A stretch of DNA of 64,000 nucleotides from Solea solea (lineage: Eukaryota > Chordata > Actinopteri > Pleuronectiformes > Soleidae). Below, in pieces: positions 55,801-64,000 of the stretch (position 1 is the first letter of the stretch; the number at the start of each line of letters is the position of its first letter). A model generated the notes under the pieces. It did not search any database and had not been told where the DNA came from. It worked only from the letters and a program-made list of their open reading frames with translations. The DNA is taken from positions 26,441,512 through 26,505,511 of the forward strand of contig NC_081138.1 of assembly GCF_958295425.1 (NCBI RefSeq). The letters are read 5' to 3'. A program made the translations under genes and the position numbers.

Positions 55801-58029
55801 TCAGGTCTTAGAGAGAAAAGAATAGATAAATGCTTCATTACAAATCAATGCTGACGTGACTGTCATGTCTATACTGAACTGTTTGACAATCTGAAAAACA
55901 AAGACCTTTCATTTTCAGTGACACAAAGACTTCTACATTAATAAACTGGCATATGCACATGAAAGCTCCTGTATTATGCTATGCTACAGGCTGCAGAATC
56001 ATAAACTAGGTCATAAAACACACAAAGCCAACAGCAACACAGACACTGTTTCCATACACGTCAAGTCTAACTACAGTTGTAGTTTGACGACTGCCCTTGA
56101 CTCAGTCTACAAGCACTGGTGGGGAATTGATTATTGAATGAAGTAGGGCTGCAACTAACAATTATTTTCATAATTGAATACTCTGTCAATTATTCTCTTG
56201 ATTAATCAAGCAATAGGTCCATAAAATATCAGAAAATGTTGAAAATATCGATTGGAGTTTCCCAAACCTGGGAATGATAATGTTCTCAAATGTCTTGTTT
56301 TGCCCACAAACCAAAAATATTCACACTTAAGAAACGGAAAAAAACAGAAAACTTGTTTTAACTATAAAAAAAACAAAACATTCAAACCAATTACTCAAGT
56401 ATAAAATTAGTTAATTATTAATTTAACTGCATGCATGCAGGAGTAAATTGATGACCAATCGCATTGTCTGTGTGTATTAGACTGACATCAAGAAATTAAA
56501 TTTAGTGCTGTACAGATTTAGATGGACAAACTAAATAATTTGTCTTTTTCTTAATGTCATGTTAACCTACTACTGTAAATGAGTGTGAGAAGCACGGGGC
56601 CCCTTTTGGAAAGAGGATCAATTTGCATTCTGCAGCAGCCCAACATGCACCATCACAACATGACCGCAGAACTAATCTGTGATAAATAAATAGGCCACAC
56701 ACAGACAGTAGTGAAGTAATGTCAGATATGGAGAAGTACTGTATTGTACTTCCACAGTTCCTGTAACTGAGCTCCATTAGTTGATTGATTGTTCCTGAAC
56801 ATCTGGTTAGGAGTCACAGGGTGGAGTTTTAGAAACAACAGCAATAAACATAATTAGACCAGTTATCATTAACAAGGGATCCCCCTACACACACACCCCA
56901 CAATGTCCTTCACATGCCTAGAGTGAATGAATCCTCCTCACTATCAAAGGAAAGCATGTGCTTGAATAATAAATGACATGAATTATACATATGGTAAGTC
57001 CTCGTTAAAGGGGTATTTTTTAAAAACAAAGAAGCCTTGCAAGAAAAGCTACAAAAAAGCTAGATCTTTTGTTAACTACTGCAAACTCAGCACCGTAGTG
57101 CTTGGTGGAAACAAAGCTAAGTAGTAGTAAGTATCAAGGAACTGCTTTAATTGATTGAAGTATTGGTATCAATAAGCAGTATTCTTTTATCTCATCCAAG
57201 TCCCAAAATTTCTAGCTCCCACCTTGGATGGTCCATTTTTCCGAGAAAGGCCATCCTGTGCTGGTCCTAGCAATTCAGGGCTAGTTTGTATTTAATTTTT
57301 ATATAACAGTGCAGTGGAGTGGAGACTCATGGATATGTTTTGTATTCTTCTTTATTCATGAAATTTACTAGTGGGCTAGACTGTACCACACAAGTATGAT
57401 GTCACACTATTTGTGCTTTACGATTCTGAATAAATATCTAATTGTGATTATTTTTGACAGGAATTGTGAGCCAGATATCAGGTGGAATGGTATGCTTGCT
57501 GTATTGCGATTTCAATACAATTTCAATTAAAGCCCTATTACACACAAGCAGATGTTTTTTTTAATGCCATATCTAACATACTGTAGACCAGCAAGACTGA
57601 TTAGTATCAGTGTCGATATTGGTGTAATTTTGGGGCCTATTATTATACTCTTCCATGGGGCCCAGAATGTCTAGCTGCGCCCCTGCAAAGAGGTGACACA
57701 CACACACACACAATACCTTGGACAGTCCACTCCCCAGGCAGAGACGTCCTGTGCTCCGACACTTTGGGCAGCACATGAATGCTCCCCGAAATGGTTTCGG
57801 ATGCTTTCCTAGCCAAAGCGAAGATAGGAGCCTGCCACCGGCCGTCAACTCCTCCGCTGCCTCCTGCTGCTGCTGCTGCTGCTCCTCCTCTCATTGTGCT
57901 GCTACTGTTAGCTTTGTCTCCAGCTCCACACTTCTCCTCCTGCAATCTCAGTATTCCAAACACCTGAGCCTTCTCTTTGCTGCTGTCCGCCTCAGACAGA
58001 GCCAGGTCGTGCTCTGCGGCCGATGCCAT
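40834..58029 (-). CDS. rufy2: RUFY2, RUN and FYVE domain protein, complete long form, 711 aa
   Basis: RUFY2 is an endosomal adaptor. Nineteen coding exons keep frame: 58029-57717, 54527-54354, 54241-54124, 52646-52545, 52468-52345, 51776-51712, 51617-51552, 51160-51091, 50840-50739, 50641-50525, 50414-50322, 49253-49179, 49081-48984, 44239-44120, 43688-43559, 43414-43320, 42188-42140, 42031-41951, 40977-40834. Residues 1-105 are a low-complexity, Ala/Gly-rich N-terminus. The RUN domain is at ~140-275 ([40 protein letters not shown]). A long coiled coil runs ~300-630. The FYVE finger is at ~643-711 ([41 protein letters not shown]), with the zinc ligands and the basic RRKHHCR phosphoinositide patch intact. 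The ATG at 58029 has a good context (GAACATGG); the in-frame TTG two codons upstream is not a start. The human canonical protein is shorter because it uses another first exon. The donor after 49179 (GTACGG) is less certain. Confidence 0.95.
41951..42031 (-). other. rufy2 exon carrying first half of the FYVE finger
   Basis: Encodes [20 protein letters not shown] then FSISRRK, the WxxD motif and first CxxC of the FYVE finger. The second half (HHCRNCG onward) is in 40977-40834, so intron 41950-40978 splits the RRK-HHCR phosphoinositide-binding motif. Confidence 0.95.
42345..42780. repeat. Dispersed fish repeat in rufy2 intron (GGCTGCCATCTTGTGGCGC family)
   Basis: CAGGTCCAGTGTGCAATATT, AAGTGTATAATTGCTTTTTA, AAAATAAGAATTGTTTGCCT and GGCTGCCATCTTGTGGCGC follow the order of a common teleost interspersed repeat. 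A short relative (GTAACATTTAGGAGAGTTTA, TGTTTAAGTGTATATCC) lies at about 49378-49445. It is probably a non-autonomous DNA element. Confidence 0.55.
44937..44960. repeat. (AT)n microsatellite
   Basis: A short pure AT run in a rufy2 intron. Confidence 0.9.
44960..46860. other. Intronic stretch of rufy2 with no recognised feature
   Basis: AT-rich sequence inside the long intron between 48983 and 44240. Open frames of 60-70 codons on both strands show no family motif or coding bias visible by eye. Confidence 0.5.
47141..47185. repeat. (GAAA)n microsatellite
   Basis: About eleven GAAA units with one GAAT interruption, in the long rufy2 intron. Confidence 0.95.
47656..47764 (-). CDS. rufy2: Candidate alternative terminal exon of rufy2 (short isoform without FYVE)
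   Basis: It lies inside the 4.7-kb intron after exon 49081-48984, preceded by a TAG acceptor at 47765-47766 and in the same phase. Spliced from that exon it encodes [20 protein letters not shown] then [15 protein letters not shown] and a stop, replacing the rest of the coiled coil and the FYVE finger. The junction reads KQLEQS-DKDLL. As I remember it, the short RUFY3 (Singar1) isoform ends SEKDLVKQAKTLNSAANKLI at the equivalent place, which supports a conserved paralogous exon. No polyadenylation hexamer was identified close downstream. Confidence 0.75.
50269..50305. repeat. (AAAG)n microsatellite
   Basis: AAAG units about 15 bases downstream (in rufy2 sense) of the donor of exon 50414-50322. 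Confidence 0.95.
53600..53850 (-). mobile_element. tRNA-derived SINE-like element in rufy2 intron
   Basis: The minus strand shows GCCATAGATCAGTGGTAGAG (A-box-like TGGTAGAGTGGC) and TGTGTTCAATCCCTGG (B-box GTTCAATCC) at about 53665-53730, an arrangement of tRNA-derived SINE heads. No intact cloverleaf is apparent. Limits are approximate. Confidence 0.5.
54837..54931. repeat. 95-bp inverted repeat: 33-bp arms, one mismatch, 29-base loop
   Basis: The left arm (54837-54869) ends CCGATACCTAGTGCCCGCT. The right arm (54899-54931) begins AGCGGGCACTAGGTATCAGT. They are complementary over 33 bases except one position, which would still pair as a wobble on one strand. It lies in rufy2 intron 1. It is either a recent miniature transposon or a transcribed hairpin. 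Confidence 0.9.
56145..56420. repeat. CGATTAATCGA-type dispersed repeat, copy 6
   Basis: Starts AGTAGGGCTGCAACTAACAA, continues TATTCTCTTGATTAATCAAG and GTCTTGTTTTGCCCACAAAC, and ends near AACCAATTACTCAAGT. It is the fullest copy in the window and lies in rufy2 intron 1. Confidence 0.7.
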
Positions 58030-58330
58030 GTTCAAGTTCCCCTGAAATGTCTGTAGCTTAGCGAGTGGTCACAGTGTGAAAAACACACCGGGGTGTTTTG
58101 TTCAACCGTTAACGGGCTACCTTTGGTTCACACAACTCAACCGGCGACCATTATGACAACGTCCGCATGAAAACAGCCTGTGAAAGCAGCGGCCACAGCG
58201 TTGACAGGTCCAGATACTGTGTCCAAAATCCACAGCTGAACCGCTCGAGAGACACGGACTTACTCGTCGGTTTACATGGTCAACGTTAGTGGCGACGGAA
58301 CGCGGGGCCCGGTAACTTCGCCGTTTCGGT
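58030..58330 (-). promoter_or_regulatory. CpG-rich promoter region of rufy2
   Basis: The 300 bases upstream of the main rufy2 ATG are visibly richer in CpG than the surroundings (CCGCTCGAG, GGCGACGGAACGCGGGGCCC, TTCGCCGTTTCGG). This is consistent with a vertebrate CpG-island promoter. No TATA box is evident, and the transcription start cannot be fixed from sequence. Confidence 0.55.
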
Positions 58331-58559
58331 TCATTGTGGTTGTGATGTGTTTACAGGCAGTGGACCTAACCGACAGTCTGCTGTTTCCACCGGAGCGAGG
58401 GTGGGTAGGAGGGGCGGTGTCTACGGTTCACGAGACACACAAAAGGCAGCACTACGTCATGATTTCAGTGTGGCGGCTGTGTTGTGGATGTGCTGCCCCC
58501 TGCTGCTGGAAGTCAGAACAGCACTGCCCAGGTTGAGCTTTTGTAAATAAAATAGTAGG

Positions 58560-61500
58560 GGATTTTTCATTGGAATTTCCTCAGAAAGGCAAAATGAAAT
58601 TACAATGTATTAAGTTTAGAGTATAATTTTTTTCCAATCATCTTATTATAATCAATCTTAGAATAAACCATTTAAATACCTATAGCCTATTTTACATACG
58701 TTTTTCAATGTGTAAATTTCTCCTGTCATATTTATTTATACTCATACCACTCTATAACCTGTCCGTTTTACACATTATGTTTCAATCTGTATACACTGCC
58801 ATATTTATATCACTTCGTAACCTGTTTTTTTCACTTACTTGTACAATCTCTGTACGGCCATATTTATACTCTCCATCATAACCACATGTACATAATTGTT
58901 TCTATACCTCACTGCTATGCACTTCTGGTTAGACGCCTTCTGCATTTCGTTACCAGGTACTTGTGACACGTAGGTGTCACTAATTCTTACACTCTTACTA
59001 AACAACATAAACGTAGAAGAGCAGGGGAGTATTCACAGTACAGGCCTACTGTATCTCTGGCAGCAACTTTAATGTTCTTGATATATTTTATAGATGCATA
59101 AACCTCAAACAACTGAGCGCAAATATACAAACAAGCCCTTATGTCGACTCCTTGCGCCAAGCCTTATTTACAAGCCCTTTAACTGGTTTGTAGCACACCC
59201 TTAGTAAAGACCATATCACATTTTTAAGATCAGGGTTATTCACTTAAATAGTCATTTGTCACTCACCTTGGCTGTAGGCTAACCTCTCCATGCTCTCACT
59301 GTGAGTGATTCCCCAGCGGTGGAGACTCTGGGGGGAGTACATGATTGTTGACACTCTCCTCCGTCCACTGCACTGGTTGTAGAGAGGTTAGCAGATCAAA
59401 TAGTCCCCAAGTGTCCTGCTCCTGGGTGGTTTTCCTCTGATGTGGCGTGATAGGGTTCAAGTTTCCTTGGATTTTCTGATTCCCAAAGTGACCCTGCCTG
59501 CTAGGCCGTTGGGGACTAATATTATGAGTTCCAGTTTGTTCTGGTTTAGCCACCGTGTCTGGATGTGCTGGGCTTCTACTGGGCTGGACAGTGACAGTGT
59601 CTGGAACAGAAGACATAGGAAAAAGACAGTGAGATTAATGACGAGTCCTCATAATCAGTAAACGACTCAAGGAATACACATCTTATTAGGACATTTACAT
59701 GTTTGACATGAAGGGGTTTACGGAGATATACCCGAAAAAGGCAAAAAATACCCAGTGGACAGCAGCAAAAATGCCTTGTTAATGCCAGAGGTCAGAGGAG
59801 AATGGCCAGACTGGTTTGAGATGATAAAAAAGGAAGCAGTAACTCAAATAATAATATAGATGCTTGCTTTGCTTTGCCAAGCAGGCACCAATAATTATGC
59901 ATTGCAACCAAGGTAAGAAGAAGACCATGTTTAAAACTCTGAAGCAGAAAAAGCAGCAGAAGAGCTCAATCCCTTACACTTATATATGGTGTGCTGTGTA
60001 ATAAAATGGCTGGTATGTGTACATGGCAAACCCAGTCCCAGACCACAGTCGCACTTCCTATATCTTCAACTCAGTTCCTCAAAATATGTGATATTCATTT
60101 CTCGTCATTTCTCTTTCTTCCTATCTCCTTTTACAGACATAATTCACACGTTCACCAGCCTTTACCGTCATAAACAATATACACCAGAGGGCATTTTAAC
60201 CAGCTCATGAGGAATGAAATCAGTAGATCTCCACTTCCCCATGTTGTGACTGAAAAAGCCTCCAACCACAGACTCAGCCAGACAACACAACTAACATCAC
60301 ACAGCGAGACAAACTCTCTGTTAGCACTGACCGTTCAGTTCACTGCTTCATCTGTTTTCCTCTTTTGTTTTTCTTTTCCTGCTTCTCTTCATCATCTTCT
60401 GTTGAACAGACTCCTCTCTCTCTCTTGCTCTCTCTCTCTCTAATAGCTTAGGGCTGACCAGTCATATGACCACCTTCCTAGAGATCTCTACAATCCTCTC
60501 ACTGAATTTACTAAGTAGCTGTTTCCTCTTTTTCTTTTTTTTCTGCCTGTTTTTTTCCCCCTCTCTGGCTTATTTTTAAACTTGGTGAAGAGACCTCACA
60601 TATTTATTTATCATGAGCCTCTTCATGAAAGTATTACTCTGCACGTTTGACAGTGTTAACGCTGCTCTGGAAACACCAGTAATGAATACATGCTATACAT
60701 ATATACCTATGCTGTTTGTTTTATTTCTCTGTATAGAGAAATATTTAATGAATATTATATTTAATCGTCTTTGTCAATCTTTTTTTTTTTTATTGTCAAA
60801 GATGCTTTCCTGCTAAAGTAAAGGTTATACTACCAGTAATAATAATAATAATTGGGTGTGTTCTGATTCATGTACAGTACATGCAGCTGAAATGGTATCT
60901 ATTTCAAAATAAAAGTAATTGAATAAAATAGCTTTCTCAGTCTTTTCTCTTGGCATCAATCGTCTCCTGAACCACACCTTAACAAACACACACAACACAA
61001 ACACCACTTCCAGGGTGGTGGTTATGTTTATGTCACATGACCACCTCGGTCACTGAAGGTGCACTCTTCTCTCATGACGGACGGCTGGAGCAACGAACCA
61101 GCGTTCACTATGGAAACCTCCAATAAGGGCGTGATGCTGTTTCATTGTAGTAGCCAGCCTCTCATTCTGCAGCATCGCTGGAAGGGGAGTGTTGCTGTGA
61201 TAAGACATTTATCAAAAAAACTTTTAAATAAATGATAGTAGGATGATACTACAACACATGCCGTGCACACAATCACACCGTCATCCCCGCCCGTGTTCAT
61301 CATCATGCAGTTGTTGCGACTCACCACCGGCTGGAAACAGAATAAAGATTCTTGGTTTTGCAGTTTGTCAGCAATTCATATTCCAGTCTGTGTGCTCTGG
61401 TTTCTATGTTTCAGCTCTGCTAATCATGTGTGAAATTTAGTGTCCAGTCCAGTAGCAGCTACAGGCAGCAGATGGAGACTCACAGATGTCCAGTGAGAAA

Positions 61501-62590
61501 CACATCAGATGGTACCATATGTCTGTCATCTATCTCTCCATCTATCCATCTATCTGTCTGTGCTGCTACTTCATTGTGCACTTCTGCAGTTCTGAGGCAA
61601 AAGAAAAAAGCCGGTACACACTGTGGAGATATCACCAGCAGAAACCACAACCATCACCCCACACAGTGTCCAATAACAAGAGAGCAGGAAGAGAAAGAGG
61701 AAAGACAGGGGGAGGGGTTAGGGAGTAACACAGCAAAAGAGGGGAGATGGAGAGGAGGGAGGAGGCTTCAATGGGTGTAAATTCAGTGAGATGATGGTGT
61801 AAAAACGCAGCAGGATGGGGGCGCCCTTACACACACATTCATTGGTGTAAGTGAATGAACACATACATATATTGTTAAATGGAATTTACAAAACATTTAG
61901 GTCATTAATGATGTAAACACATCTTTGCAGCACCAACGACAAACCTACAACTGACTTGTCAGACGACTGTCAGTCGTGCGACAACACATTCAAGCAGCAG
62001 CTGCTGTTGTATTTGAATAGACGAACAAAAATATTATCAAAAAATGTTTACATGTGGAAGAGAGGATTTATTTGAAAAATGTGTACAGTAGAAATGTCCT
62101 TTCAGAAATTTAAACTTTAGTCATCTACAAAAATAATAATAAAAATCATCGGATAAATCAGACATCATTAGCAGGCAGCGGGATCATTTGGCATGAATAC
62201 CTAATTCCCTACTGTGTAGATAAAAAGTTAAACAAACCATTTTTTTCCACATTTGCTGTAATTTAAAAACATGATAATAATAATTAATTGTATGAATATA
62301 AGTATGAATATAGTAAGACTGTGGGTGATCACAGTCTTCTATCGTCTATAGTCCAATACTACAATATCATTATACCCTCAAACTTTGGGCTCTTGTATTT
62401 CCTTGCATCACATGTCACTGTACCAATGCAGTCGTTGAAATAATACCCAACATTTAATGACCATGAAATGGCCTGCTCCATGACCATGACTGAAAATCCA
62501 TTCTGGTATTCTTTGACAACTAGACCAACATATAGATCTATTTTAATAGGAATAGTGCAACAAAATAAATATAAACAAAACTGTCTTTTT
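58560..62590. other. Region upstream of rufy2, no confirmed gene
   Basis: Apart from the candidate alternative rufy2 exon at 59267-59291, no exon is supported. A 106-codon minus-strand open frame (59616-59296) has a plausible acceptor ahead of it (CTTCTGTTCCAG at about 59604) but no recognisable domain. It ends just before the candidate exon and may be 5' UTR of the alternative transcript. Short microsatellite-like tracts (CTCT near 60415, CATCTAT near 61530) are present. Confidence 0.45.
59267..59291 (-). CDS. rufy2: Candidate alternative first coding exon of rufy2
   Basis: ATG at 59291 opens MERLAYSQ, and the exon ends CAAG before a strong donor GTGAGTGAC (intron from 59266). Its phase (one extra base) is exactly that of the main exon 1, so splicing to the exon at 54527 gives [22 protein letters not shown]. 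This N-terminus is close in length to the human canonical form, which from memory starts MATKDPTAVERANLL. It lacks the 105-residue Ala/Gly-rich extension. Short exons are easy to find by chance, so it is only a candidate. Confidence 0.45.
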
Positions 62591-62597
62591 AGGCTCT

Positions 62598-64000
62598 TTA
62601 GTCCTCAAACTCTGCAGTATAAAGCACCTGCTGGAATTTCATCCGCACCTCCATTCTCCTTTTGATGGTCAGCCTCTTCAGCGAGGGCAGGAGGCTGAGC
62701 AGAAACAGTTCGTCCTCATCTCTGATGCTGGTGTGGGCATCTACAGGACTTATCTCAGGCTCTGTGGCCGCTTGCCTTTTACGTTTGATCTCCTGTTGGT
62801 TGTTTGGACAGGACTCCAGAAGAGAGAAACTGGTACTAATCAGAGGCAAAGGTAAGTGCTGCTCCTTCTTGTCTTTATCTTGCACGTTCTCCAGGTCATC
62901 CCCACTTTCAGCAACCTGCATCATATAAAAACAGCACAGAGTAGAACTGTTACTGCAGACACTGATAAGAGATGATTTTCTTTAGAGGGTGATCACAGCT
63001 AAACTTACAAAAAGGTGTTTTGACAGGACTTGTAAAATAGTTTTTAAGATAGTAATCAAACAGGGAAATTTGCATTATTTTATATCTTTCATATTTCTTT
63101 GAAATCATGCATCTTTTGAATTTATATTACTGTGTATATGATATAATTAACATAGTCAACCTCTATAAATGCTACAAAGTACATTGTTATACAAATTTGA
63201 TTCACCCGTACCTTCCTGTTATAAAGTGAAACTGCTTTATAAAGACTTTTTAAGACGTTGAGACCAATTTGACAATAAACAAAAATAAAAAAACAACAAC
63301 ACACAATTGAATTGGGTTGGGGCCAATTTTGCCCTAAAGTTTATTTTAACATAAAGCATAAAGACTTTTTGATCCAGTGAAAAAGTGTTTTCATGTGCAA
63401 CAAGTTAAACTGAGATGTGCGGGGCTAATCCAAACTTGTTGGTGTGACGCAGTAACAAGTGGGCAATTTCAGGGCCAACGAGAAATAATTAGATGAGCGA
63501 ACTCTCCCCCTTCTCCCTCTTTTATTCATGTTGTTTGCGGATAATTAACAGATATAATATTTTTACAGTCCGTGGAAATGTTCCAAGAAAAACAGTTTAA
63601 TTCTGCTTTTACAGATCTGAGTGCTTTCATCGGCTCTGCTGCTGCTCTATGGTCACACACAGTGTTTACTGAAAAGTACCTGGCTGGAAATGATTGAAAA
63701 TATGAGCGCTCACATTCTTTTAAGAAGTAGGACCAATCTCAAAACATTGTGGCAGTTCAAAGAAGAGACATACATGGAAGATACCTTAAATAAAATGTCA
63801 TCCTGCATGTTTTCTGCAGTGGTGTCTGGCTCTTTTTGGACATCAATAGCATCTGGGTTTGCAGTGGGAACTTTCTCGTCCACATCATTAGCACATCCTT
63901 TAAGATGGAACAAGAGTCTATCTCTCCTAATGAATATTTTTGTGCAGGACGGGCAGTGGAAATGTGCAATATTTTGGCAGTGTAAATTGCACTTGAAGAT
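62598..64000 (-). CDS. 3' end of a zinc-finger plus BESS-motif protein (177 residues in window)
   Basis: Two exons in one frame: 64000-63785 (open at the window edge, donor GTATCT) and 62915-62598 (acceptor ATGCAG, stop TAA). The first holds a C2HC-like finger, HFHCPSC then IFIRRDRLLFHLKGC, preceded by CNLHC. An acidic Ser/Glu-rich linker follows. The C-terminus is a BESS motif: DEDELFLLSLLPSLKRL then KRRMEVRMKFQQVLYTAEF. BESS motifs mediate protein-protein contacts and usually accompany MADF or other DNA-binding domains, so a nuclear role is likely (inference). The N-terminal part lies outside the window. I do not recognise an orthologue. ATTAAA on the minus strand (62542-62547) may be its polyadenylation signal. 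Confidence 0.75.
62916..63784 (-). other. Intron of the zinc-finger/BESS gene
   Basis: AT-rich sequence between donor 63784 and acceptor 62916, with no further exon or clear repeat recognised. Confidence 0.6.

Noticed and set aside
58030..58035. rufy2 start two codons earlier
   Set aside because: The codon at 58035 is TTG; the first ATG in frame is at 58029 and has a good context.
57718..58056. Plus-strand open frame opposite rufy2 exon 1
   Set aside because: Antisense shadow of a GC-rich Ala/Gly-coding exon.
59296..59616. 106-codon minus-strand open frame as an independent gene
   Set aside because: No domain, no confirmed second exon, and its end is shared with the candidate rufy2 alternative first exon, so untranslated leader is at least as likely.

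Overview
The window is genomic DNA from a teleost fish, probably a percomorph (this is inference). The basis is intron-rich vertebrate genes with GT-AG introns, fish-type dispersed repeats and microsatellites. The core gene set (DNA2, PBLD, HNRNPH3, RUFY2) is neighbouring in human 10q21.3. No prokaryotic features, functional tRNA/rRNA genes or CRISPR arrays were seen. All exons were read by eye from splice motifs, reading phase and remembered vertebrate homologues; no search was run.

Layout. (1) 1-7,247, + strand: the 3' half of dna2, with the helicase core through the stop codon. One intron holds a decayed non-LTR retrotransposon, and the last intron looks like a U12-type AT-AC intron. (2) 8,356-15,448, - strand: complete pbld, 10 coding exons, 289 aa, convergent with dna2. 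Exon 2 carries a 63-bp tandem duplication that doubles its splice donor. (3) 19,617-26,993, + strand: complete hnrnph3, 10 coding exons, 404 aa, with three quasi-RRMs where the human protein, as I recall it, has two. (4) About 28,600-37,870: a roughly 9-kb tandem array of a 38-bp unit, interrupted by a recurrent ~190-bp module with a tRNA-like core. (5) 40,834-58,029, - strand: complete rufy2, 19 coding exons, 711 aa, RUN domain, coiled coil and FYVE finger. It has a candidate alternative terminal exon (short form without FYVE) and a candidate alternative first exon about 1.2 kb upstream. (6) 62,598-64,000, - strand: the 3' end of a gene with a C2HC zinc finger and a BESS motif, running off the window.

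The genes are housekeeping or cell-biological and do not form one pathway: DNA2 acts in Okazaki-fragment and DNA-end processing, hnRNP H3 in splicing, RUFY2 in endosomal traffic, and PBLD is a PhzF-fold protein of poorly known activity. No new multi-gene system is evident. The most notable items are the U12 intron of dna2, the pbld donor duplication, the rufy2 alternative ends, the three-qRRM hnrnph3, the satellite array with tRNA-like modules, a perfect 68-bp palindrome and a near-perfect 33-bp-arm hairpin.
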